Origin: a virus
IMG/VR virus record: IMGVR_UViG_3300021959_009925
Location: 1-23,307 of that record
DNA length: 23,307 nucleotides
Direction: 5' to 3' (one strand)
The position numbers were made by a program, and so were the translations under genes. The notes beneath the pieces were generated by a model, which did not search any database, was not told where the DNA came from, and saw nothing but the letters and a program-made list of their open reading frames with translations. Shown here piece after piece: positions 1-7,105 of this stretch (positions within the stretch are counted from its first letter, which is position 1; the number at the start of each line of letters is the position of its first letter).

Positions 1-1
1 T

Positions 2-625
2 CCAAAAGATGTTTTGCGCTCGATTGCTCATGAATTAATCCATCACAGACAAAATATGGAAGACAGATTGGATACTGATGGATATAGTGGTCCTGGTTAC
101 TACTTAGAGAATGATAGCTTAAAAGAGGTAGAACATGAAGCGATGCTTGATGGGAATGCCACTATGAGAGAATACGAAGACACCGTCAAATATAAGGAGA
201 AAGACAAAATGTCACTTAAAGAATGGAAAAACAACGAATTAAACAAGCAATTGCTTAAAAAATTTGGTATCTTGGAAGAGAACAAGAAGCCTGACTTCTT
301 AGACCTTGATAAAGACGGAGACAAAGAAGAATCTATGGCCGATGCTGCTAAAGGCAAGAAAGACGACAAAAAGGAAGGTTTGGAAGAAGGCGAGTTACCT
401 GATGGCTTGAAAAAGCACATGAAGAATAAGAAAAATAAATACAAATCAGATCCTGATAACGATGATGATAAGCCTCCAAAAGGAGCTCCTCCTGCAGCTG
501 CCGAGGAAGAAGAAAAAGAAGCTGTGAAAGAGCAAAGCGAGGAAAAGGCTTCCAAAATACAAGAATCTATCCGAAAAATCGCAAAAGCTAAAAAAATATT
601 CTTAAATGGAAAAAGGATTAAATAA
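2..625 (+). CDS. HExxH metalloprotease-like phage protein, C-terminal part (5' truncated)
   Basis: The reading frame is open to the left edge, so the true start lies outside the window. The first codons read PKDVLRSIAHELIHHRQN. HELIHH (bases 29-46) is an HExxH zinc-binding motif, and an E-rich segment about 30 residues later (EVEHEAMLDGNATMREYE) could supply the third ligand, as in gluzincins. From about base 209 the protein becomes charged and low in complexity: SLKEWKNNELNKQLLKKFG, then a DLDKDGD acidic loop (from base 302) that resembles a calcium-binding DxDxDG loop, then Lys/Asp/Glu-rich and Pro/Ala stretches. It ends with a basic amphipathic helix (KIQESIRKIAKAKK). The combination of HELxHHxQ, an EWEDxxxRE-like second half and LKEWKxxELN is familiar from T4-like marine phage proteins of unknown role. 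The stop overlaps the next start (TAATG). Protease activity is inferred from the motif only. Confidence 0.75.
   Translation, partial: PKDVLRSIAHELIHHRQNMEDRLDTDGYSGPGYYLENDSLKEVEHEAMLDGNATMREYEDTVKYKEKDKMSLKEWKNNELNKQLLKKFGILEENKKPDFLDLDKDGDKEESMADAAKGKKDDKKEGLEEGELPDGLKKHMKNKKNKYKSDPDNDDDKPPKGAPPAAAEEEEKEAVKEQSEEKASKIQESIRKIAKAKKIFLNGKRIK
195..211 (+). promoter_or_regulatory. Possible internal ribosome binding site and in-frame start
   Basis: AGGAG at 195-199 is followed nine bases later by an in-frame ATG at 209-211. Initiation here would give a 138-residue product that starts MSLKEWKNNELN, without the HExxH domain. Similar MxLKEWKxxELN strings often stand at protein N-termini in related phages (from memory), so a nested product is conceivable. 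The site may equally be a chance purine run inside an AT-rich gene. Confidence 0.3.
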
Positions 626-1500
626 TGCATAAGAAGCAAGAAAAACTTCTCAGAGAATTTATCAAAAAAACTTTTGTTTCTAACTTAATTGCAGAGCAGA
701 GAGAAGAGCACGCCGTTAGGTCATATGTTCGATCTCTCATCTCTGAGGTTGTAAATGAAAAGCATCTGTCAACTCTTTTCGAAGCAAAAGATATGGCAAA
801 CCCACATCCCAATACTGGTATTAACAAATTAAGAGATGCTATTCGAAAAGCAAAGCCATCTATTAAATCAAAATACCAACAGCTAACAACTGATGGATCT
901 CAGAGAGAATCTTTTACAAACCATTTCTTAACAGCCATGGTTAGATTGTTTGATGAGCTAGATGCTTTAAATGCACAAGGTAAAGATGCTGAAGATATTG
1001 AATCTTCTCTGAGTGGAGAAAAGATTACCAATGATCTAAGTGCTCCACCATCTGATACATCGTCTGATGATATGGCTGATGATATTAATGATGACGGAGA
1101 CCTAGATTCTCTCTTGGAAGCTGTTGATATAGAAATTGATGATAGCGATATAGATCCAAATGATGTCATATCTGACGATTTTAAAGACGACGAGAACAAA
1201 GAGAAAATCAAAAATAAATCTCAAGCAGAAAAAGATTTTGATAAAAAGTCTGATGATAATGAAAAGCGCAAAGAATTTGGTGCCGGTGTTGATGGTGATT
1301 CAACCGGTAGAAACCAAGCCTTTGATGCCTTCAATCTGGTTCAAACTTATTTTTCCGATGCATATCTAGACTTAAACAATCCTGATGATCAGGAAATGTA
1401 TAAGAAATGGGGCTTATATAATATAAAATTACTTCTTGACAAATATGAAGAAGAATTAAACAATAACCCAACGGCTCCAAACATTGAAGACCCATCATAG
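625..1500 (+). CDS. Acidic hypothetical protein, possibly virion-associated
   Basis: This 291-residue protein starts at the ATG that overlaps the previous stop (TAATG), so it is translationally coupled. The N-terminal 60 residues are basic and helical and contain repeated hydrophobic-x-E steps (LREFIKKTF, LIAEQ, LISEVV, LFEAKD), which recall T4-type capsid-targeting or prohead-protease sites. Residues of about 60-115 look helical. About 130-215 is a very acidic, Asp-rich stretch (DDMADDINDDGDLD and onward) followed by a Lys-rich part. The C-terminal 70 residues (AFDAFNLVQTYFSDAYLDL and the rest) look like a small folded helical domain. I recognise no named family. Its position beside other leader-bearing proteins suggests a structural or internal virion role. 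Only the reading frame and composition are seen directly. Confidence 0.7.
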   Translation: MHKKQEKLLREFIKKTFVSNLIAEQREEHAVRSYVRSLISEVVNEKHLSTLFEAKDMANPHPNTGINKLRDAIRKAKPSIKSKYQQLTTDGSQRESFTNHFLTAMVRLFDELDALNAQGKDAEDIESSLSGEKITNDLSAPPSDTSSDDMADDINDDGDLDSLLEAVDIEIDDSDIDPNDVISDDFKDDENKEKIKNKSQAEKDFDKKSDDNEKRKEFGAGVDGDSTGRNQAFDAFNLVQTYFSDAYLDLNNPDDQEMYKKWGLYNIKLLLDKYEEELNNNPTAPNIEDPS

Positions 1501-1568
1501 TTTCCTCCTAAAGACACTACAAAAAACACTAACAACACACATATATAATATAACATATTGGAGAGGGT

Positions 1569-1889
1569 TTGTCAAGCAAAAGCATCAAAAAAAGATCATT
1601 TATATCAGAATTAAAACATGAAAGTCGGATAAATGAGAACTTCCTCAATATCGTATCTGATTTAAAACTTGAAGAATTGATTGCTGTCAAATTAGAACAA
1701 AGCGCTAGAATGACTGGTGGTAAGTTTTATAATTTCCCAATATGGTATACTTTACCATATATTTGCAAAGATGCTTGTTTTAAATTTGCTACCAGTATTT
1801 GCACAACTAAATCTGATATGGCTTCTTTATTAGGAATTCCATATAGTGTATTTATGCAAACATACAAAGAATATAATAAAAATCTATAA
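1569..1889 (+). CDS. Small phage protein with Fis-like C-terminal helix-turn-helix
   Basis: The 106-residue frame starts at TTG (1569), chosen because a strong GGAGAGGG (1560-1567) sits just upstream and no ATG/GTG near the front fits. The N-terminus is basic (SKSIKKRSFISELKHESR). A middle part reads LKLEELIAVKLEQSARMTGG and has a hydrophobic, Tyr/Phe-rich block. The last 30 residues (TTKSDMASLLGIPYSVFMQTYKEY) have the pattern helix, short turn, helix that ends Fis and NtrC-type proteins, where a SLLGIxxSxF-like core is typical. This makes a DNA-binding or transcription-related role possible but unproven. It lies just before the promoter at 1977-2005. I do not recognise a named family; a conserved phage hypothetical is the safe label. 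Confidence 0.6.
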   Translation: MSSKSIKKRSFISELKHESRINENFLNIVSDLKLEELIAVKLEQSARMTGGKFYNFPIWYTLPYICKDACFKFATSICTTKSDMASLLGIPYSVFMQTYKEYNKNL

Positions 1890-1943
1890 TATATATATAA
1901 AATAAACATAGTATAGTATTATTAATATATAAAATATGCCCAG

Positions 1944-1967
1944 AAAAACTTTCTTTAAAAAACTTTC
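1944..1967 (+). repeat. Short direct repeat upstream of promoter
   Basis: AAAAACTTTC occurs at 1944-1953 and again at 1958-1967, a 14-base period, and ends nine bases before the -35 box at 1977. It could be an UP-like A-tract element or a tandem activator/repressor half-site. The surrounding DNA is extremely AT-rich, so chance is a real alternative. Confidence 0.4.
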
Positions 1968-1976
1968 ACCTTTTGC

Positions 1977-2005
1977 TTGACATACCCTCAGAAGTATGAT
2001 ATAAT
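1977..2005 (+). promoter_or_regulatory. Consensus sigma70-type promoter with extended -10
   Basis: TTGACA (1977-1982) and TATAAT (2000-2005) are both perfect consensus and are separated by exactly 17 bases. TG at 1997-1998 gives an extended -10 (TGaTATAAT). Transcription should start near 2012, about 30 bases before the start of the small gene at 2042. The spacer holds a small inverted repeat, CATAC (1981-1985) and GTATG (1994-1998). It lies in the longest gene-free stretch of the window and would drive the genes from 2042 onward. Confidence 0.85.
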
Positions 2006-2041
2006 AGTATTACACAACAAAACACACTTGTGGAGATAAAG

Positions 2042-2212
2042 GTGAATGAGAATTATAATATAGATTTGTCGAGTATTCTTTTGCTTGTCACTACCGCTAT
2101 GTCCTCCTCCCTATTATTTGCGAAAGAACATGTGAAAATAAATATACTAGACATAAATACTTTTTCCACTTCTATCTCCACTTTTTATTTTACCCCTAGG
2201 AGGCTGTTGTGA
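2042..2212 (+). CDS. Small possible membrane protein
   Basis: A 56-residue frame with a GTG start at 2042. I prefer it to the in-frame GTG at 2030 because GGAG (2032-2035) lies six bases before 2042, while 2030 would overlap that site. The sequence begins MNENYNIDLSSILLLVTTAM and has a hydrophobic segment of about 16 residues (SSILLLVTTAMSSSLLFA) that could be a short membrane anchor. The rest is Ser/Thr/Phe-rich and ends FTPRRLL, where the codons coincide with the next gene's Shine-Dalgarno site, so that part of the protein is constrained by the RBS. It is the first frame after the promoter at 1977-2005. It could also be just a leader region. No family recognised. Confidence 0.5.
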   Translation: MNENYNIDLSSILLLVTTAMSSSLLFAKEHVKINILDINTFSTSISTFYFTPRRLL

Positions 2213-2589
2213 CAGAAAAGAAAATACTAAGAAACTTGCTTGAGTTCGGAATCGATCTCGCTCTAACATCTGAAGATGAAAACATCTATTATGCTTTAGA
2301 GTTTGCAAATTTTATTCAAGATTCTATGGAGTTTGACTCATTGATGACATCTGAGTCCGAAATAGATATTTACAATTATGAAGAAAAAGTCTTAACCGTT
2401 ATCATACAGGACGGCACATTAACAATTGAGCCCCACATTGAAGAAGGAGCATTTGAAGCAGTCTTGTTGATTCTCAAGTTTGTATCAGAACAACACGAAG
2501 AGGTAAAAGAAAAATATGTCAAACTAAATACTGAAGAATCCCTAGATGATACTGAGGGTGTAAGTGATGATGATTCAGAATGGATTTGA
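2209..2589 (+). CDS. Acidic hypothetical protein
   Basis: 126 residues, GTG start at 2209 preceded by a near-perfect TAGGAGG (2197-2203). The start overlaps the previous stop (GTGA). The protein is acidic, rich in Glu and Asp, and probably helical with a central beta segment (EEKVLTVIIQDGTLTIEPH). The tail is a highly acidic run (TEESLDDTEGVSDDDSEW). No catalytic motif and no membrane segment is visible, and I recognise no family. The strong ribosome binding site right behind a consensus promoter suggests substantial expression, perhaps early in infection. A DNA-mimic or host-protein binding role would fit a small acidic phage protein, but that is speculation. Confidence 0.7.
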   Translation: MTEKKILRNLLEFGIDLALTSEDENIYYALEFANFIQDSMEFDSLMTSESEIDIYNYEEKVLTVIIQDGTLTIEPHIEEGAFEAVLLILKFVSEQHEEVKEKYVKLNTEESLDDTEGVSDDDSEWI

Positions 2590-2590
2590 T

Positions 2591-2914
2591 ATGAAAATAT
2601 TTTATTTAAACAGAACAGAAGACGAAAGCGGAGTCTCAGGAACAGGACGTGTCGCTCAGGGGTTCATTTTCGACAATGGAAAAGTAGCAGTAACTTGGCT
2701 ATCAGAACACCCTTCTGTAACGGTATATGATAATATTGGAGAGGTGCATGCTATCCATGGGCATGGAGGAAAAACCGAAGTTGTAATGGATCCTGATTAC
2801 AAGAAAGCATTTGGGGAATTAAAATCTTCAATTGAAAACTTTAGTCTGTCGGAGGTTGTAAAGGGAAAGATTCCTGTTGATGGGCATGCCTCAAAACTCA
2901 TGAGTAAGAACTAA
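2591..2914 (+). CDS. Conserved small phage hypothetical (VSGTGxVAxG family)
   Basis: I place the start at ATG 2591, directly after the previous stop at 2589, rather than at upstream in-frame ATGs that would sit inside the previous gene's acidic tail. This gives 107 residues beginning MKIFYLNRTEDESGVSGTG. The pattern of an Arg/Asp-rich opening, VSGTGRVAQGFIFDNGKVAVTWLSEHPS, then a VYDNIGEVHAIHGHGG block is one I associate with a widespread small protein in phages and some bacteria, of unknown function. It is predicted to be mainly beta. The last 45 residues (DPDYKKAFGELKSSIENF and on) are a helical extension. No strong Shine-Dalgarno is seen, so translation may be coupled to the upstream gene. 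Confidence 0.75.
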   Translation: MKIFYLNRTEDESGVSGTGRVAQGFIFDNGKVAVTWLSEHPSVTVYDNIGEVHAIHGHGGKTEVVMDPDYKKAFGELKSSIENFSLSEVVKGKIPVDGHASKLMSKN

Positions 2915-2921
2915 TTAATAT

Positions 2922-3446
2922 GTGAATAAATTGTATACGCTAAAATTGGATGCTTCTTGGCGACCCATTGAGGTTGTCGATAGTTTTAAAGGTTTTTCAT
3001 TGGTGTTCTCCGGAAGAGCGCAGGTCGTCGAGAATCACTCTCAACTGGCTTGTGCTCTTTTTTATTTCCCGTCAATAGTTGTCTTGAATTCATACATTAG
3101 AAAAAGACAATTCAGAGTATCACCAACGAGAAATACAATATTTTACAGAGACAGGTATGTTTGTCAATACTGTCAGAAAAGATTTAGCAAAAGTAAATTG
3201 ACACTTGACCATGTTACGCCAAAGTCCAAAGGTGGCGATAAATCATGGTCGAACTTAGTTACTAGTTGTAGCAAATGTAACCAGAAGAAGGCAGACAAAA
3301 CTCCTTTTGAAGCGAACATGACACTACTTAAAGAACCTGCTCCGCCTAAGAACAGCTACTGGAATTCACCAGAATGGTTGCTATCTAGAGTGGGAAACAA
3401 TGCCCCAAAAGAGTGGGACAAATTTTTAGGAGTTTTAAATGAATGA
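2922..3446 (+). CDS. HNH endonuclease with zinc-ribbon cysteines
   Basis: 174 residues from GTG 2922; the ATG two bases upstream is out of frame and stops at once. The N-terminal 60 residues (LDASWRPIEVVDSFKGFSLVFSGRAQVVE) match the usual front domain of small HNH proteins. The nuclease core spans about 70-125. CQYC (C81, C84) and CSKC (C116, C119) form a structural zinc site. LDHVTPKSKGG carries D96-H97, N111 is the central Asn, and N120-x2-K123 ends the motif. Such proteins make metal-dependent nicks or breaks. In phages they may be free-standing homing enzymes or helpers of packaging and host DNA breakdown. Here the gene is embedded in an operon (next start overlaps by eight bases), which argues for a domesticated role over a recent homing insertion. 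Family call is strong; role is inferred. Confidence 0.9.
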   Translation: MNKLYTLKLDASWRPIEVVDSFKGFSLVFSGRAQVVENHSQLACALFYFPSIVVLNSYIRKRQFRVSPTRNTIFYRDRYVCQYCQKRFSKSKLTLDHVTPKSKGGDKSWSNLVTSCSKCNQKKADKTPFEANMTLLKEPAPPKNSYWNSPEWLLSRVGNNAPKEWDKFLGVLNE

Positions 3447-3678
3447 AGAATTAATGGACAAGATCCTTGAACGATGCAAGGAAGACAAAGATTTTGCTAT
3501 GGTCTTTGATCACCTTATGAAAGCATCACAAGCTGCCGCAGCTGCTGGTATGACAACTGAAGAACTGGCTACGATATGCATGACGGGCTGGACAATAGGG
3601 TCTGATCCACAATTAGCAGAGATGCTCAAAAGTATGACGAAGATTTCAAAAATAGGACTGGACATTATAGAAAAATGA
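3439..3678 (+). CDS. Small helical hypothetical protein
   Basis: 79 residues. ATG 3439 overlaps the end of the HNH gene by eight bases and has AGGAG at 3428-3432. The protein is predicted to be all-helical: two charged N-terminal helices (EELMDKILERCKEDKDFAMVF), an Ala-rich turn (QAAAAAGMTTEELATICMTGW), and a final amphipathic helix (QLAEMLKSMTKISKIGLDII). No catalytic motif is visible and I do not recognise a family. Coupling to the HNH gene suggests a shared operon only. Confidence 0.7.
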   Translation: MNEELMDKILERCKEDKDFAMVFDHLMKASQAAAAAGMTTEELATICMTGWTIGSDPQLAEMLKSMTKISKIGLDIIEK

Positions 3679-3709
3679 GCTATTTACTGTATCTTATAGG
3701 AGAATTGAT

Positions 3710-4021
3710 ATGAAAATTACAAACAAAGAAATTAAAAAAATTATTAAAGAAGTTCTAGATGAGCAAGAAAATTTTGGAAAGCAAGCTGTTACAACGACTG
3801 ATTCTGTAAAATCTTTAAAGCAGAGGTCAAAAGAAGCATCTTCTCAACAAGGTGTTGACAATAGAGAAAGAGGGATTATTCAACAAATAGAGACTAACCT
3901 AGCTAAATTAGCCGATATTGCCGATCTAAAATCAGGTAGAGTATTTTCAATCCTAAAGAGGTTGAATATGATGATTGAAAAAGAGTTAGAAAAGATTGAA
4001 TCTAAAAAGGGAAGCGAATAG
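3710..4021 (+). CDS. Small helical phage protein with basic N-terminal leader motif
   Basis: 103 residues, ATG 3710 with AGGAG at 3698-3702. It begins MKITNKEIKKIIKEVLDEQ, a basic amphipathic helix with I-x-E and L-x-E steps. Openings of the MKITKxxLxxIIKEE kind recur on many otherwise unrelated proteins of large marine phages (from memory), which suggests a sorting or processing tag. A polar linker follows, then a conserved-looking helical domain of about 45 residues (VDNRERGIIQQIETNLAKLA, then IADLKSGRVFSILKRLNMMI). The stop overlaps the GTG start of the 738-residue gene (TAGTG). A virion or internal protein is plausible; function unknown. Confidence 0.75.
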   Translation: MKITNKEIKKIIKEVLDEQENFGKQAVTTTDSVKSLKQRSKEASSQQGVDNRERGIIQQIETNLAKLADIADLKSGRVFSILKRLNMMIEKELEKIESKKGSE

Positions 4022-6237
4022 TGTATGATACAAAAGAAATACTAAAGCTTGTTGTTGAACACGAAGCTGTGCAAAAGCTGTATTTGATCAATAATATTGA
4101 TAATTCCTTAATTAATAGAATGATTGTCGAAGAAACTCTAAATTTCAACAACTTTCTTAGAGGAGCTCTCGTTCAACAGGGGGCTATCCTGAAAGAAGGT
4201 GATGAAGACACTGACGTGGACCCGGACCCAGATCCTGTTGACAATCCGGAGCCTATACCCAGAAATCGAAACACGGTGATGAATTTTTTCGCTATGGTTG
4301 AGAATATGTTTCCAGAACAGCAGATGTCCAGTGAGAATCCTGAACTTTACGATAAATTTAAAAACAGTATAGTGAACAAAATCAAGGATGCACTTGATCA
4401 ACCAGAAAAAATTGAAACAGCACTAAGACTTATGGGATACATCACCCCCTTGTTGAAACAGGGTAAGGCAACAATTAACGCCACTACAAACGCCGACCAT
4501 AAAAAAGAAATAAGAAAGAGATATTTGGAAACAGTTATAAAGACATTCATGGAGAAGGAAGTAGGTCAATCGTTAAAAGATTTATCAGCAGAACAAGACG
4601 AAACAGATTCCACAAAATATATAGCAGATAATATAACAATGGCCTACTTGTCAACTCTTGGAGACGGATATGTCTCTCTAGAAAAGACAAATAATGGAGA
4701 CGGACCAATTGTTCGATTTGTTAATCAAAGCATGAGCAAGACAAAAGAATTTATTAATAATCCACCTGCTTCAAGTAATAGTATACCCAACAATATTATT
4801 AAAGCCATCAATGCATATAGAGATGATAGTGCATCCGAAGATCAGAAAACACGCGCGAAGTCTGCCTTTGATACACAGTTTCCTAAATTAGATTCAGCTG
4901 AATACATCACACTAGCGAGCAACATTATGACTCCGGAAATCAATAAATTAGGTGCAGATACCAAAAAGCAACTACAGAAAATGATAAAAAAACAACTCAA
5001 GTCCATAGAAGGTCTCACCTCAAACCCAGAGGTTAGCAAAGACGAAAAGGACTTTAAAGATAAATTGAGAAGAATATTTGATCTGTTTAAGAAAAGAGTC
5101 TCTTCCTATATTGATTATGCAAAACAATTCAAGGTTCGAGCTGAAAAAAAGTATGACGATCTCGAACAAAGGGAAGATTTGAAATCGTTCATCAATAAAA
5201 CAATACCAAAAGCGATTGGGGATCTAGAATCAAAACTTAGAGAGATCGAAACTGAGCGCATTAAAATAGACCAGCCTATAAACGAAGTGAGGATAGGAGA
5301 TTTCGACACAGAAACCCCGAACCTCAACACGTATTCTCACGGTGATGTCGTTGCCTTCATTAATGAATTCGCAAAAGAACTCGATACCGAAAATGGTGAA
5401 GACGGAACTGTAAATCATATATTTAAGCAAATTTTGGATATGACTAAGAACGAAGAAGTTTATAAAAGAGGCCGTAGTAACCTAATTGATCCTGAAGATG
5501 GCGCAATAATAGACACCCCAGAAAACAAAGAGAGGTTATCTTTAGATAATTTTTTAAAAGCATTTTTGGACAACCTTGTAGCAAAAGATTCCACCGGCCT
5601 GGACTTAGCATATGTTGACACATTGCTTGAATTCACAGACATAGTTAAGCCAAGTCTGATTTCTTCAATTAAATCATCGTTAAGAGGGCTAACTTCTTAC
5701 ATAGCAGAAGCTTCTAATCTAGATCCAGATGAGTTGGTTGATAAGACAAAAGAAGATTTGACAAGCGCTACGAAGCCCTTTTTGGAAGAGTTGATACTTG
5801 CATTCCTAGGGTATAAAAAAGCCCTGTGGTTCAGTAAAATGGGAGATTTGCCTAATATTAAGATGTTTAAGCTTCCGATCAAAAGAGGTCTTAAAACAAA
5901 AAAAACCCAATACGAAATCATAAAGTTTCTCTATACTAATAGGAGAAAACTATCAGGCATTCAATTCGATATATACCAGAAGGTTAAGAACAATGATATT
6001 GACATCGCAGCCCTTGAAAAGTTTAAAGAGTTTTTTAAATCACATGGCGCCGGCAGTAATGCATCCACTAGCATCTCAGAACTTGGTTCTGGGAGCGACG
6101 AAAAAGAATTTGTAAAAAATTTCTTCCTAGATAAACTCATTGAGCCAACGATGCCAGAAGGTGTAGAAGTGGGACTGAGGCCAATAGTTCAAAAAATTCT
6201 AGAAAACACAATAGAGAGGAGTAAGTATGAAAAATAA
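4021..6237 (+). CDS. Large helical hypothetical protein, probable virion component
   Basis: 738 residues, the largest gene here, with a GTG start overlapping the previous stop. The first 55 residues are helical and hydrophobic with several V/I-x-E steps (LVVEHE, MIVEETL), which could hold prohead-protease sites. Residues 61-81 form an acidic Asp-Pro linker (DEDTDVDPDPDPVDNPEP). The remainder is almost entirely helical and charged, rich in Lys, Glu and Asp, with no membrane segment and no enzyme motif that I can see. A short Gly/Ser break (GAGSNASTSISELGSGSDE) lies near the C-terminus before a last helical domain. The next gene starts inside its end, a ten-base overlap. Size, leader-like front and neighbours favour a structural or capsid-internal protein. 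Family unknown. Confidence 0.75.
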   Translation: MYDTKEILKLVVEHEAVQKLYLINNIDNSLINRMIVEETLNFNNFLRGALVQQGAILKEGDEDTDVDPDPDPVDNPEPIPRNRNTVMNFFAMVENMFPEQQMSSENPELYDKFKNSIVNKIKDALDQPEKIETALRLMGYITPLLKQGKATINATTNADHKKEIRKRYLETVIKTFMEKEVGQSLKDLSAEQDETDSTKYIADNITMAYLSTLGDGYVSLEKTNNGDGPIVRFVNQSMSKTKEFINNPPASSNSIPNNIIKAINAYRDDSASEDQKTRAKSAFDTQFPKLDSAEYITLASNIMTPEINKLGADTKKQLQKMIKKQLKSIEGLTSNPEVSKDEKDFKDKLRRIFDLFKKRVSSYIDYAKQFKVRAEKKYDDLEQREDLKSFINKTIPKAIGDLESKLREIETERIKIDQPINEVRIGDFDTETPNLNTYSHGDVVAFINEFAKELDTENGEDGTVNHIFKQILDMTKNEEVYKRGRSNLIDPEDGAIIDTPENKERLSLDNFLKAFLDNLVAKDSTGLDLAYVDTLLEFTDIVKPSLISSIKSSLRGLTSYIAEASNLDPDELVDKTKEDLTSATKPFLEELILAFLGYKKALWFSKMGDLPNIKMFKLPIKRGLKTKKTQYEIIKFLYTNRRKLSGIQFDIYQKVKNNDIDIAALEKFKEFFKSHGAGSNASTSISELGSGSDEKEFVKNFFLDKLIEPTMPEGVEVGLRPIVQKILENTIERSKYEK

Positions 6238-7096
6238 TATGAAACTTATCATGGAATCGTGGAGAAACTCCTATACCCTGAAAGAGGCCTCTGTAGAAAG
6301 ATCGGATGAGTGGTTAAATGAAATCACTGTATTGGAGTTTTTAGACTCTCTACAGGATAAAGGAAAGGATTTGAATATTGAGGCAATGCAAAAAGCTATT
6401 GCTGGAGCAGAGAGAAAGTTTTCTAAAGAAATTGCTGAAATAGAACAGAAGGATAGGTCTCGCTGGAGGAAGGTGTGGGGCGCATTAAACTCGGCTAAGA
6501 GCTTAGAGACGGTTTCTGGATTTCTATCTGACGCTGTCAAAGCAACAGCCGGATCAGCGGTAGCTGTAGGAACTGGCACTGCGGTAGTAGTGGGTTCTTC
6601 TGCTTTAGCAGCCCCTGTGTTTGCGTTGGGTGTTGTTGGATATTTTGTTTTTACAAGAGCATCAGATTTACTATCAGAAAAAGTTGTTGAGATGGCAGTT
6701 AGTGCTGGAACAGCATTGGAAAAACTTGATATTAAAGATCAAGATTTAGCTGCAACACCAGCATACAATATTGTAGACATATCAGATGACACCAAGAAAG
6801 TTGTTATGGGCCCCGATGGGGAGTTGTCTAATCAAGAGACAGCAGCACTCGCAGTGGCATATAAGAAGATTGAAGAAGCTTTTCAGAAAATTCAAGAAGA
6901 ACAGAACCAACTTTTGCAACTACCCGGTAATACCCCAGAAGAGATTGCCTCAAGACTTGAAGCGTGGCGACAGCATCATAGCAAGCCAATGAAGCAATTT
7001 CTAGACCATACAGCAGATTCATATGTAAAACAAGCATATGCAAAGATGATTAAACTAAACAAAGATGTAACTATAAACAAAGACGGAACACCCTAG
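6227..7096 (+). CDS. Protein with central hydrophobic hairpin and leader-like N-terminus
   Basis: 289 residues. I use ATG 6227, five bases after AGGAG (6217-6221); a second in-frame ATG at 6239 would give MKLIMESWRNSY. That opening resembles the KLxxENWRxxLxE leaders seen on many marine phage proteins and contains I-M-E, a fit to the T4 prohead protease rule (L/I)-x-E. Residues 21-100 are helical and charged. Residues 104-143 are a long Ala/Gly/Val-rich hydrophobic stretch (AVAVGTGTAVVVGSSALAAP then VFALGVVGYFVF), enough for two tight membrane passes or a hydrophobic hairpin. A segment GPDGELSNQETAALAVAYKK follows, then Gln/Glu-rich helices. This could be a virion protein that inserts in a membrane during DNA entry. 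That is inference; no family recognised. Confidence 0.75.
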   Translation: MKNNMKLIMESWRNSYTLKEASVERSDEWLNEITVLEFLDSLQDKGKDLNIEAMQKAIAGAERKFSKEIAEIEQKDRSRWRKVWGALNSAKSLETVSGFLSDAVKATAGSAVAVGTGTAVVVGSSALAAPVFALGVVGYFVFTRASDLLSEKVVEMAVSAGTALEKLDIKDQDLAATPAYNIVDISDDTKKVVMGPDGELSNQETAALAVAYKKIEEAFQKIQEEQNQLLQLPGNTPEEIASRLEAWRQHHSKPMKQFLDHTADSYVKQAYAKMIKLNKDVTINKDGTP

Positions 7097-7105
7097 GAGT
7101 CCCTA

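Noticed and set aside
100-639. A 179-residue open frame on the - strand opposite the first gene
   Set aside because: It is Ser/Phe/Leu-rich, the typical antisense shadow of a Lys/Glu/Asp-rich gene; it has no motif and covers two well-supported + strand genes.
1541-1567. TATAAT-like box (1544-1549) before the 1569 gene
   Set aside because: There is no TTGACA-like -35 at 15-19 bases and the DNA is AT-rich, so the match is not informative.
1886-1935. AT-only hairpin as a terminator after the 1569 gene
   Set aside because: Pairing is confined to A and T alternations with no GC stem and no clear T-tract; stability would be poor.
2151-2160. T4-type late promoter (TATAAATA-like, here CATAAATA)
   Set aside because: One mismatch, within a small coding frame, and no other good copies noticed upstream of genes; no exhaustive scan could be run by eye.
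2922-3446. HNH gene as a recently inserted homing endonuclease
   Set aside because: It shares overlaps with its neighbour, interrupts no gene, and shows no intron-like flanks.
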